DNA of 11,637 nt from Bacteroidota bacterium (GCA_023412975.1 JAEZRB010000016.1:1-11637), one strand, 5' to 3'; positions 1-6,593 are shown, counted from the first letter of the stretch. Made by a program: numbers and translations. Notes: generated by a model not told the origin, from the letters alone.

Positions 1-302
1 TTGCCGGGGAGACGGGAAGGCGGGAAAGAAAAAATTAAATACCCGGCTTTAGTTTTATTATGAGATAATACCCGAGGTTTCGTATCCAAGTTAGATCAAC
101 GATGCTTGATTTTTGCCGGGGAGAAGGGAAGGCGGTAAGTAGGAATTATATTTCCGTGTTCGTCTCAAAATATTACACAAGGTTCGTATTACCGTAAAAG
201 ATCGATAAGGGATCGGGAAGATTTATTTTGACGGGCAATATTTACCTTCGCTGCTTTACCGATCGTGTCCTTTAATAAAATTTAGAATCAAATAAAAACA
301 CT
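1..302. repeat. Non-coding region with a diverged tandem repeat of about 105-112 bp
   Basis: No credible gene lies here. The block at 1-28 (beginning TTGCCGGGGAGA) recurs at 113-140: 22 of the first 23 bases match, then the copies diverge. A second shared block follows in each copy: 65-85 (ATAATACCC..GGTTTCGTAT) against 170-189 (ATATTACAC..GGTTCGTAT). The matching order suggests an old tandem duplication with a period of 105-112 bp rather than two unrelated short repeats. A third copy is not visible after position 225. Copy 1 also contains the inverted pair GCCGGG (3-8) and CCCGGC (42-47). The right end (about 240-302) must carry the promoter and leader of the DUF4197 gene. The only hint there is TACCTTCG at 243-250, which lacks a TTG at the right distance. 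Confidence 0.6.
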
Positions 303-1025
303 ATGAAAAGAATTTATCTCAGTGTAGCATTGAGCCTCTCTGTTTTTTTATCTTCCTGCGATTCCTTAAAACAAATAGCATCCCAAATTGGTATTTCAGA
401 ATTTGAAATGGCTGCGGGCCTGAGAGATGCTCTTACGCAGGGATTATTCAGTGGGTTTGACGCGTTTGCAAATCCCAACAGTGGCAATCCATTGGTCCGG
501 TTTGCATTTCCTGGTGATGCCGCCAAGATTGAAAAAACGTTGAAAGATATTGGCATGGATAAAATGGTAGACCAGGTCACTTCCAAATTCACCCGAGCCA
601 TGTCGTCGGCAGTGACTGCCGCGAAACCAATTTTCCTGAACTCAGTGAAAAGAATGTCGATCCGCGATGCGGCAGGTATACTGGTAACAGACAACCTGCA
701 TGCGGCCACCGATTATTTTAAAGGCGCGATGTCACCTGAACTAATGACTGCTTTCAGACCTATTGTAGACAGTACCGTAAAAACCGAGGGAGCAAATAAG
801 GAATGGAGCAATCTTGTAACTGTCTACAACAAGATCCCGTTCATCAATAAACCGCTGGAAACAAATCTGACAGATTTTATTGCCGCACGTGCCATTGACG
901 CCATGTTCACCTCGGTAGCCAGCGAAGAAGAAAAGATCCGTACAAAGTACGAGTTCAGGAAAACGGATATGATGAAAAAAGCATTTGGTTATGCCGAAGA
1001 GCAATTAAAGAAGAAACAGCAATAA
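303..1025 (+). CDS. DUF4197 family lipoprotein
   Basis: The 240-residue protein begins with a lipoprotein signal peptide: a basic n-region (MKR), a hydrophobic stretch, and lipobox LSSC with Cys19 as the predicted lipidated residue. The rest matches the DUF4197 family by eye: GLRDAL near residues 39-44, the IGMDKMVDQ stretch near 83-91, a central KRMSIRDAAGIL, an ATDYF segment, YNKIPFI before the last quarter, and a C-terminal EEEKIRT..MKKAFGYAEE. DUF4197 proteins are about this length, occur in many Gram-negative bacteria, and have no established function. The protein should sit in the periplasm, anchored to a membrane. The start codon follows an A-rich leader with no Shine-Dalgarno sequence. 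No clear terminator separates it from the next gene, but 220 bp lie between them, so co-transcription is uncertain. Confidence 0.88.
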   Translation: MKRIYLSVALSLSVFLSSCDSLKQIASQIGISEFEMAAGLRDALTQGLFSGFDAFANPNSGNPLVRFAFPGDAAKIEKTLKDIGMDKMVDQVTSKFTRAMSSAVTAAKPIFLNSVKRMSIRDAAGILVTDNLHAATDYFKGAMSPELMTAFRPIVDSTVKTEGANKEWSNLVTVYNKIPFINKPLETNLTDFIAARAIDAMFTSVASEEEKIRTKYEFRKTDMMKKAFGYAEEQLKKKQQ

Positions 1026-1245
1026 GCGCCCAGAGTGTAATTGATAGTTGCATGTACAATTACTAAGTAGGTTCACGATCGACAGGGCTAAAACAACTAT
1101 CCCAGTATCATTACATTTCTTAAGTACAATATATGTCACTGACAGTTTTTATGAAGATGCGGGAAGTCATGACAGATTGAACAATTTACAACACAGGGTT
1201 GCACACAGGTATACGATTTGCTCCATTGGGGCAAAATGTATTTTT

Positions 1246-1815
1246 ATGAAAAAACTTGTTTTAAGTGCATTATTGCTGGCAGGATTTGCTTTCGCAGGAC
1301 ACGCTCAGAAAGGAAGTGTTTTATTGTACGGTAACGTAGGTATCTCCACGACCAAAGAAGCGGACGACGATAAATACACAACTTTCCAGCTAAACCCTGG
1401 CGTGGGTTACCAGTTTACCGACAATTGGACAGCTGGTGTTAACCTGAACTATGGATATAACAAGGCCAATCCTTCCGGGCCCGGGGCAAGCACCACATCA
1501 AAAAATTATGGCGCGGGTTTATTTGCCCGGTACACAAAACCCCTGGGAGGTATATTCAGCTTGTTTGGCCAGGCCAATGCGGGTTATGTAGGCGCTGATT
1601 TTGGCGGCAACAAAACCAATGGCTTCGGGGTTGAAGTATTCCCGGCAGTAGCACTGAATGTCCACAACGGATTTGCACTCAACTTTAGCTTCGGTAGCAT
1701 CGGTTTCGAGTCTACTAAAGCAAAAGGTGTAGATGGTTCAAACAATGATCTCTGGCTGAATTTTGGTCAGCAGGTTAATTTTGGTGTATCCAAAACTTTT
1801 GGAGGAAAGAAATAA
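1246..1815 (+). CDS. Small outer-membrane beta-barrel protein (porin-like family)
   Basis: The open frame extends upstream to 1048, but I start it at 1246. The methionine there opens a standard Sec signal peptide (MKKLVLSALLLAGFAFAGHA, cleavage probably before Gln21), whereas the upstream stretch has no signal-like or conserved character. The mature part of about 169 residues is rich in Gly, Asn and aromatic residues and alternates polar and hydrophobic positions in short strands: YGNVGIS, FQLNPGVGYQF, WTAGVNLNYGY, YGAGLFARYTKPL, FSLFGQANAGYV, FALNFSFGSIGF, LWLNFGQQVNFGVSKTF. This fits an eight-stranded OMP_b-brl barrel. Such proteins are common in Bacteroidota outer membranes, and the substrate or role cannot be read from sequence. 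A strong hairpin terminator lies 18 bp after the stop codon. Confidence 0.85.
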   Translation: MKKLVLSALLLAGFAFAGHAQKGSVLLYGNVGISTTKEADDDKYTTFQLNPGVGYQFTDNWTAGVNLNYGYNKANPSGPGASTTSKNYGAGLFARYTKPLGGIFSLFGQANAGYVGADFGGNKTNGFGVEVFPAVALNVHNGFALNFSFGSIGFESTKAKGVDGSNNDLWLNFGQQVNFGVSKTFGGKK

Positions 1816-1833
1816 ACAAATTTTAAAAAATGG

Positions 1834-1870
1834 AAAGGTCATCCTGCACGGGATGGCCTTTTCTTTTTAG
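1834..1870. terminator. Bidirectional intrinsic terminator between convergent genes
   Basis: An 11-bp stem pairs 1834-1844 (AAAGGTCATCC) with 1851-1861 (GGATGGCCTTT), with one T-G wobble and a six-base loop, TGCACG. On the + strand it is followed by TTTTCTTTTT, ending the beta-barrel gene transcript. On the - strand the downstream side reads TTTTTTAAAA, so it can also end the TMEM220-like gene, whose stop codon and last codons lie inside the stem. Confidence 0.88.
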
Positions 1871-2225
1871 CATAAAGCAGGTTTACCAATAAGGCAAGGA
1901 TCAGGATGACCAGTCCAAAAAACTCACGAGTATCTTCTATCCAGGGTTTGGTCGCTTTCATACTCATTGCAATATTTTCCGCGTTGTGTTTTTGAATCCA
2001 GTCAAGCACACCATTTTCGGTAAAGAAAAAATAAACGGCATAAGCAGTAAATCCGATGATGCCAATGATGTATGCCGTAGGATAAAATTTATTGCGGAAT
2101 GCCAGCCAGCAAAGTATCGCGCCGTAAAGGTATATAGGTATCCAAACCCAGGGATCGGGATCGTTGTACTGAAGTGCAGCAGAGATGAGAAAAATAATAC
2201 AGAATAAGATATTAAAGATTTTCAT
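1839..2225 (-). CDS. TMEM220-like small integral membrane protein
   Basis: A 128-residue protein with four predicted membrane helices: about residues 2-19, 26-43, 49-68 and 103-119. Right after the first helix is the motif LQYNDPDPWVW (residues 18-28), the hallmark of the TMEM220 family found in bacteria and animals. The function of that family is not established. A charged loop (about 69-100, with KATKPWIEDTREFFG at its end) separates helices three and four. The tail KKKRPSRAG is basic, and its last residues are encoded by the terminator stem. The gene converges on the beta-barrel gene with only 23 bp between the stop codons. It is separated from the upstream atpDC unit by that unit's terminator, so it is probably transcribed alone. 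Family assignment rests on the motif and topology. Confidence 0.8.
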   Translation of the reverse strand: MKIFNILFCIIFLISAALQYNDPDPWVWIPIYLYGAILCWLAFRNKFYPTAYIIGIIGFTAYAVYFFFTENGVLDWIQKHNAENIAMSMKATKPWIEDTREFFGLVILILALLVNLLYAKKKRPSRAG

Positions 2226-2229
2226 GAAC

Positions 2230-2237
2230 CAAACTTA
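2230..2237 (-). promoter_or_regulatory. Possible -7 element of the TMEM220-like gene
   Basis: The minus strand reads TAAGTTTG, an exact match to the Bacteroidota -7 consensus TAnnTTTG, ending 4 bases before the ATG. No TTG stands 17-23 bases upstream; the nearest TTG is 12 bases away. If used, the transcript would have almost no leader. The match may be accidental in this AT-rich spacer. Confidence 0.25.
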
Positions 2238-2283
2238 CAAAAGCCTTTTCAAAATGTAAAGGTCGATCGTTATGGGAAGACTA

Positions 2284-2305
2284 GATGGAAAAATCCATCG
2301 ATGGA
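2284..2305. repeat. GATGGA / TCCATC / GATGGA switchable inverted repeat
   Basis: Three hexamers follow one another: GATGGA (2284-2289), a four-A spacer, TCCATC (2294-2299), then GATGGA (2300-2305). The middle arm can pair with either neighbour. The right pair forms a perfect 12-base palindrome, TCCATCGATGGA, and the left pair a hairpin with a four-base loop. The element lies upstream of the TMEM220-like gene and just past the atpC terminator. It could be a protein-binding dyad, but nothing in the sequence shows its role. Confidence 0.5.
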
Positions 2306-2310
2306 GAAGT

Positions 2311-2342
2311 AAAAAAAAGCCCCCCGAATAAATTCAGGGGGC
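2311..2342 (-). terminator. Intrinsic terminator of the atpD-atpC unit
   Basis: Read on the minus strand, GCCCCC (2342-2337) pairs with GGGGGC (2324-2319). An inner GAAT/ATTC pair (2335-2332 with 2329-2326) extends the stem, and eight T residues follow (2318-2311). This is a canonical rho-independent terminator about 100 bp past the atpC stop codon. The intervening trailer holds a second, weaker hairpin at 2367-2391. Confidence 0.88.
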
Positions 2343-2366
2343 GGGGAATCAGTTTTCACAATCCGG

Positions 2367-2391
2367 ATAGGCTGGTTTTTCGCCAGTCTAT
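2367..2391. other. Hairpin in the atpC trailer
   Basis: ATAGGCTGG (2367-2375) pairs with CCAGTCTAT (2383-2391) across the loop TTTTTCG. The one imperfect position is a G-T wobble on the + strand and an A-C mismatch in the minus-strand RNA. It has no long T-run after it on either strand. It may protect the 3' end of the atpDC mRNA or be a relic of another terminator. Confidence 0.4.
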
Positions 2392-2439
2392 TTGTACTGC
2401 CCCTCAAAAGATTTAATTCAGTGGAAGGGGTAACTAAAA

Positions 2440-2703
2440 TCAGGCAGTTTCAACCGGCACAGCACCTTCGGCTAATACAGTCACCCTGTTGTTAAGGACC
2501 TCAACAAAGCCGCCCTGTATATCGAAGTATGCAAAATTATTTTGCTTATCTTTTATTATTTTGACACGTCCGCTTTTTAAAGCGCTTACCAGTGGCGCAT
2601 GTTTTTCAAGCACCTCAAAGCTTCCACTGATGCCAGGCATCTGCACGCCAAACACATCCCCGCTGAAGACTTTTTTTTCTGGTGTAAGTATCTCTAAGTT
2701 CAT
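2440..2703 (-). CDS. atpC: ATP synthase F1 epsilon subunit (short form)
   Basis: This 87-residue protein is the epsilon subunit of the F1 part of ATP synthase, part of the central stalk linking gamma to the membrane c-ring. The N-terminal beta-sandwich is recognisable: MNLEILTPEKKVFSGDV at the start, then PGISGSFEVLEKHAPLVSAL (residues 23-42), then the FDIQGGFVEVLNNRVTVLAE block (60-79). It ends there. The C-terminal two-helix domain, which makes the E. coli subunit about 139 residues long and acts as an auto-inhibitory arm, is absent. This is usual for Bacteroidota, so it is not a truncation artefact. It follows atpD on the same strand after a 175-bp spacer full of structured repeats. The ATG directly abuts the repeat and has no Shine-Dalgarno sequence. 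Confidence 0.95.
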   Translation of the reverse strand: MNLEILTPEKKVFSGDVFGVQMPGISGSFEVLEKHAPLVSALKSGRVKIIKDKQNNFAYFDIQGGFVEVLNNRVTVLAEGAVPVETA

Positions 2704-2726
2704 AATTTGAAAATTTGGGGATTTGA

Positions 2727-2782
2727 AAATTTGAAAATGAATTGATGTGCTTCAATTTTCGAATAGGCACATCTTCAAATTT
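2727..2782. repeat. Hairpin repeat copy B (atpC-proximal)
   Basis: Outer stem: AAATTTGAA (2727-2735) pairs with TTCAAATTT (2774-2782). An eight-base bulge (2736-2743) lies on one side. Inner stem: GATGTGC (2744-2750) pairs with GCACATC (2767-2773). The loop is 16 bases (2751-2766) and on the minus strand contains CGAAAATTGAA. It has the same architecture as the copy at 2820-2872. Confidence 0.7.
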
Positions 2783-2819
2783 CCAAGGCATCACCGTTCC
2801 ACTCAATTTTTATTCCTGG

Positions 2820-2872
2820 AATTTGAAAAGCTAGCCGTGTGCTTCATTTTCAAATTAGCACACTTTCAAATT
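2820..2872. repeat. Hairpin repeat copy A (atpD-proximal)
   Basis: Outer stem: AATTTGAAA (2820-2828) pairs with TTTCAAATT (2864-2872). An eight-base bulge (2829-2836) is on the same side as in copy B but has unrelated sequence. Inner stem: GTGTGC (2837-2842) pairs with GCACAC (2858-2863). The loop is 15 bases (2843-2857) and on the minus strand contains TTTGAAAATGAA. Compared with copy B, one inner-stem pair changes from A-T to G-C, with both sides altered so that pairing is kept. Confidence 0.7.
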
Positions 2873-2878
2873 TTCAAA

Positions 2879-4378
2879 TTATCCCTGTGCCTGCGCTGTC
2901 ATCTTCTTCCCTTTCTCGATTGCGTCATCAATGGTACCTACCAGGTTGAAGGCCGCTTCGGGAAGATCATCCACTTCTCCATCCATGATCATATTAAAGC
3001 CACGGATAGTTTCTTCAATCGGAACCAGCACACCCTTCAGACCGGTAAAGGCTTCTGCCACATGGAAAGGTTGTGACAGGAAACGTTGTACTTTTCTCGC
3101 ACGGGCTACAGTCATTTTATCATCATCACTCAATTCATCCAGACCAAGGATGGCAATAATATCCTGCAATTCCTTATAACGTTGTAAAATACCTTTTACA
3201 CGGTTTGCGCAATCATAGTGCTGATCACCTACAATCTTCGGTGTCAGGATACGTGAAGTAGAGTCCAGAGGATCAACGGCGGGATAGATACCAAGATCGG
3301 CAATTTTCCGGCTCAAAACGGTGGTCGCGTCAAGGTGTGCAAAAGTTGTGGCTGGAGCGGGGTCGGTAAGGTCATCTGCAGGTACATAAACGGCCTGCAC
3401 CGAGGTGATCGAACCATTCTTCGTGGAGGTGATACGCTCCTGCATGATACCCATTTCCGTAGCAAGCGTAGGCTGGTAACCCACCGCTGAAGGCATACGG
3501 CCCAGCAGGGCTGATACCTCAGAACCGGCCTGGGTAAAACGGAAGATGTTATCCACAAAGAAAAGGATATCGCGGCCTTTGCCTTCTCCATCGCCATCAC
3601 GATAGTACTCCGCAATGGTCAGACCCGACAGGGCTACACGGGCACGGGCGCCCGGGGGCTCGTTCATCTGTCCAAACACGAAAGTTGCTTTTGAATCGGC
3701 GAGTTCCTTCATATCCACCTTGCTCAGATCCCATCCGCCTTCTTCCATGCTATGTTTGAAAGCATCACCATATTTCATGATGCCTGCTTCGATCATTTCC
3801 CTCATCAGGTCATTTCCTTCACGGGTTCTTTCACCCACACCTGCAAATACCGACACACCGGCGTATGCCTTGGCGATATTATTGATCAGCTCCTGGATCA
3901 ATACTGTTTTGCCCACACCAGCACCACCAAACAAACCGATCTTACCACCCTTCGCATAGGGCTCGATCAGGTCGATAACCTTGATACCTGTGTACAATAC
4001 TTCAGTAGCTGTACTCAGGTTTTCAAAAGTGGGCGGCTTGGCGTGAATAGGGCGGCCGTTGGCTTTTGACACGACAGGCAGACCATCGATCGGGTCACCG
4101 GTCACATTAAACAGGCGGCCTTTGATGCCGTCGCCGGTTGGCATGGCAATAGCCTTTCCGGTATCCACTACCTGGGTGCCACGCACAAGTCCTTCGGTAC
4201 CGTCCATGGCAATGGTACGAACACTATCCTCGCCGAGGTGCTGCTGCACTTCCAGAACCAGGGTGTCGCCATTTTCCTTTTTCAGTTCCAATGCGTTATA
4301 GATATCCGGTAGTGTGCCATCGAACTGCACATCGATCACAGCACCAATGACTTGCTTTACTTTACCAACGTTTGCCAT
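2879..4378 (-). CDS. atpD: ATP synthase F1 beta subunit
   Basis: This is the 499-residue catalytic beta subunit of F1, which makes ATP from ADP and phosphate as the gamma stalk rotates. The Walker A loop GGAGVGKT is at residues 151-158. GERTREGND at 182-190 supplies the catalytic Glu183 and Arg184. Also visible are QMNEPPGARARV, the Walker B-side LFFVDNIFRFTQAGSEVSAL, GRMPSAVGYQPTLATEMG, ERITSTK.GSITSVQAVYVPADDLTDP, and DELSDDDK near the C-terminus. Compared with the E. coli subunit as I remember it, about 27 residues are inserted between the GERTREGND helix and FGQMNEPPG (around residues 200-232, including GDAFKHSMEEGGWDLSKVD). Bacteroides beta subunits share this insertion. A strong promoter lies just upstream and atpC follows. 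The other F1Fo genes are not in the window. Confidence 0.98.
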   Translation of the reverse strand: MANVGKVKQVIGAVIDVQFDGTLPDIYNALELKKENGDTLVLEVQQHLGEDSVRTIAMDGTEGLVRGTQVVDTGKAIAMPTGDGIKGRLFNVTGDPIDGLPVVSKANGRPIHAKPPTFENLSTATEVLYTGIKVIDLIEPYAKGGKIGLFGGAGVGKTVLIQELINNIAKAYAGVSVFAGVGERTREGNDLMREMIEAGIMKYGDAFKHSMEEGGWDLSKVDMKELADSKATFVFGQMNEPPGARARVALSGLTIAEYYRDGDGEGKGRDILFFVDNIFRFTQAGSEVSALLGRMPSAVGYQPTLATEMGIMQERITSTKNGSITSVQAVYVPADDLTDPAPATTFAHLDATTVLSRKIADLGIYPAVDPLDSTSRILTPKIVGDQHYDCANRVKGILQRYKELQDIIAILGLDELSDDDKMTVARARKVQRFLSQPFHVAEAFTGLKGVLVPIEETIRGFNMIMDGEVDDLPEAAFNLVGTIDDAIEKGKKMTAQAQG

Positions 4379-4415
4379 ATGATTAATTTAAGCGAAGAGG
4401 TTATATTTCAGGGCG

Positions 4416-4445
4416 CAAAGGTAAGGGAGCGGGCTGAATGTGCAA
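4416..4445 (-). promoter_or_regulatory. Bacteroidota-type promoter of atpD-atpC
   Basis: The minus strand reads TTG (4445-4443), a 19-base spacer, then TACCTTTG (4423-4416). This is an exact match to the Bacteroidota housekeeping pattern TTG-N19-TAnnTTTG. Transcription would start near 4409, giving a leader of about 30 bases before the atpD ATG at 4378. Good spacing, both boxes and a highly expressed downstream gene together make this the most secure promoter in the window. Confidence 0.8.
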
Positions 4446-4646
4446 ATTGGAAAACGGCCTATTTTGAAAATGGTGAAAAAGACTGTGGATTTCTGTTTCC
4501 AGGGCAAAAACCGTGTTGTTCGAACCCTCAAAATCGCCACTTTAGATAACATAAAGACCATTCTTCAAGAAAAATAAACCCGGCTCAAAAAGTCAGCTTC
4601 CAATCAACTAATAAACTTTATCTTCCAGAACAACTAAAACCATAAT

Positions 4647-6566
4647 ATGAAACGATTAACCTATGCCGCGCTGGCTTTCGTCTTTTTTTCCTGCAACACC
4701 AGCGATTCTTCAAATGAATCCCAGCCCCGGGATGTAAAACAGTACTCGATCGAACAGTTTTACAAAAGTACCCAGGTGGGTGGTGGGTTTCTTTCAAGTG
4801 ATGACTCAAAACTCCTTGTTAGTAGCAACGAAAGCGGTATTTATAATGCTTATGAGATCGATATCGCCAGCGGTGCCAAAAAAGCGCTGACTACTTCGAC
4901 CAAGGAATCGGTATTTGCGAACAGCTATGTGCCTGGTTCCACCAGCTTTATTTACAGCGCCGATAAAGGTGGTGACGAAAACGACCACCTGTTTTTGCAG
5001 AGACCCGACGGCTCTGTAAAAGACCTTACACCCGGTGAAAAAGAAAAAGCCAATTTTGGAGGCTGGAGCCGCGATAATAAGTTCATGTACTACACTTCCA
5101 ACAAAAGAGATCCGCGATTCTTCGACCTGTACAAGATGGATACCGCCACATGGACGCCCATTATGGTTTATAAAAATGAAAGCGGTTTTGATGTTGGCGC
5201 GATAACCGATGATGAAAATCTTCTCGCCCTTATGCAGCCGGTTACCACTTCAGCAACTAATCTTTTCCTGTTTAACCAGCAGACAAGAGAGTTGAAGAAA
5301 ATCAATTCCGACAGTATTGAAAGCAACAACAACCCGATGCAGTTTTCCAACGATGGTAAGGTTCTTTATTATACAACTGATGAAGGAAGCGAATACCAGC
5401 AGGTGATGAAATATGATGTGGCGAGCGGTAAGAGTGAAAAATTCTACAGCACGAACTGGGATGTGATGTATATGTACACCTCCTTTGATGAAAAATACAG
5501 GGTAATTGGTGTAAACGAAGATGGTCGCAACAAGATTTATTTATTTGATCATAAAACCGGTGATAAGGTTGACTTCCCCGCTATCGAAAATGGTGACGTG
5601 CAGGCGGTAAATTTTTCACGCAGTGAGAAGAAGATGCGCCTCACCATTGGTGACGGTAAATCGCCCAACAACATCTACGTTTATGATTTTGACACCAAAG
5701 AACTGAAGAAACTAACAAATACCTTAAACCCCGAAATGGATGGTAACGACCTGGTATCAGCCCAGGTGGTGCGGTATAAATCATTTGACGGGCTTGAAAT
5801 ACCTGCCATTTACTACAAACCGCTCCAGGCTGGTAAAAACCAAAAAGTGCCGGCGCTTGTCTGGGTGCATGGCGGACCTGGTGGACAATCAAGGGTAGGT
5901 TATTTCTCCCTGATCCAGTACCTGGTAAATCATGGTTATGCGATACTGGCAGTAAACAATCGCGGAAGTAGTGGTTATGGAAAAACATTTTATAAAATGG
6001 ATGATCGCAATCACGGTGACAAAGACCTCAATGACTGTGTTTGGGGTAAAAAATGGCTGGCCAGCCAGGATTATATCGACTCTACAAAAATTGGGATCAT
6101 AGGTGGATCGTATGGTGGTTATATGACACTGGCTGCACTCGCTTTCAAACCCGACGAGTTTAATGTGGGTGTAGATATTTTTGGCGTATCAAATTGGCTG
6201 AGAACCCTGAAAGAAATCCCTCCTTATTGGGAATCATTTAAAAAAGCCTTGTATGAAGAGATCGGTGATCCCAACACTGCCGATACCGTAAGATTGAAAC
6301 AATACTCACCCCTGCTTCATGCATCTAATATTAAAAAGCCACTGATGGTTCTGCAGGGTGCAAACGACCCCCGGGTGCTCCAGGTAGAAAGCGATGAAAT
6401 TGTTGCGGCGGTTAAGAAAAATAATGTGCCGGTAGAATACGTGGTATTCCCCGACGAAGGACATGGTTTTGTAAAAAAAGAAAATGAGATCAAGGGATAT
6501 GGACAAATCCTCCAGTTCCTTGACAAACACCTGAAAGGCGAAGAAGTGCCAGCGAAAAAGGACTAA
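4647..6566 (+). CDS. Prolyl oligopeptidase family (S9) serine peptidase, lipoprotein
   Basis: A 639-residue exported peptidase. The signal peptide ends in lipobox FFSC with Cys16 as the predicted lipidated residue, placing the enzyme in the periplasm or at the outer membrane. Residues of about 40-365 form a beta-propeller of PD40-like repeats, including the GGDENDHLFL segment typical of S9 aminopeptidases near 108-117. From about KSFDGLEIPAIYYKP (378-392) an alpha/beta hydrolase domain begins, with the oxyanion-region WVHGGPGGQ (406-414) and NNRGSSGYG (437-445). The catalytic triad is visible: Ser488 in GGSYGGYM, Asp574 in GANDPRV, and His606 in DEGHGF. It probably removes dipeptides or cleaves short peptides, as in the DPP IV and acylaminoacyl-peptidase groups; the exact specificity cannot be told. 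It is divergent from atpD and followed by its own terminator, so it is monocistronic. Confidence 0.93.
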   Translation: MKRLTYAALAFVFFSCNTSDSSNESQPRDVKQYSIEQFYKSTQVGGGFLSSDDSKLLVSSNESGIYNAYEIDIASGAKKALTTSTKESVFANSYVPGSTSFIYSADKGGDENDHLFLQRPDGSVKDLTPGEKEKANFGGWSRDNKFMYYTSNKRDPRFFDLYKMDTATWTPIMVYKNESGFDVGAITDDENLLALMQPVTTSATNLFLFNQQTRELKKINSDSIESNNNPMQFSNDGKVLYYTTDEGSEYQQVMKYDVASGKSEKFYSTNWDVMYMYTSFDEKYRVIGVNEDGRNKIYLFDHKTGDKVDFPAIENGDVQAVNFSRSEKKMRLTIGDGKSPNNIYVYDFDTKELKKLTNTLNPEMDGNDLVSAQVVRYKSFDGLEIPAIYYKPLQAGKNQKVPALVWVHGGPGGQSRVGYFSLIQYLVNHGYAILAVNNRGSSGYGKTFYKMDDRNHGDKDLNDCVWGKKWLASQDYIDSTKIGIIGGSYGGYMTLAALAFKPDEFNVGVDIFGVSNWLRTLKEIPPYWESFKKALYEEIGDPNTADTVRLKQYSPLLHASNIKKPLMVLQGANDPRVLQVESDEIVAAVKKNNVPVEYVVFPDEGHGFVKKENEIKGYGQILQFLDKHLKGEEVPAKKD

Positions 6567-6593
6567 GAAATCAGGTTCTAAGAATTAGTCATG

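Larger units (their letters stand above)
2704..2880. repeat. Structured repeat element filling the atpD-atpC spacer
   Basis: The whole gap is built from AATTTGAAAATTTG-type sequence. Fourteen-base inverted repeats bound it: 2704-2717 directly beside the atpC start codon, and 2867-2880 overlapping the atpD stop codon by two bases. Inside are two foldable copies (2727-2782 and 2820-2872) separated by 37 bp of unrelated sequence. An extra A-rich direct repeat occupies 2721-2737. The composition is unlike the flanking coding DNA. It has no coding potential and resembles an intergenic REP-like or MITE-like element, but that identity is inferred from structure alone. Confidence 0.7.

Noticed and set aside
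1..189. CRISPR-like array at the left edge
   Set aside because: Only two copies are present, the similarity extends beyond the core into the spacer, and the period of 105-112 bp is too long. No cas gene is nearby.
1037..1063. Inverted repeat GTAATTG / CAATTAC after the DUF4197 gene
   Set aside because: The stem has only seven AT-rich pairs with a 13-base loop and no T-run, so it cannot be called a terminator.
1048..1245. N-terminal extension of the beta-barrel frame to the ATG at 1048
   Set aside because: The 66 extra codons have no signal-peptide or family character, and a complete signal peptide begins at 1246. The stretch is better read as an untranslated spacer.
1218..1246. Promoter-like TTG-N18-TATTTTTA just before the beta-barrel gene
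   Set aside because: Transcription from it would start at or after the ATG at 1246, so it could not drive this gene. The last base of the -7 box is also wrong.
2440..2703. atpC as a truncated pseudogene because it lacks the C-terminal helical domain
   Set aside because: The beta-sandwich domain is complete and ends at a natural stop. Short epsilon subunits of this size are normal in Bacteroidota.
3615..3959. Long open frame on the + strand opposite atpD
   Set aside because: It is a shadow of the strongly biased atpD codons. It has no family resemblance, and the frame opposite is a highly conserved essential gene.
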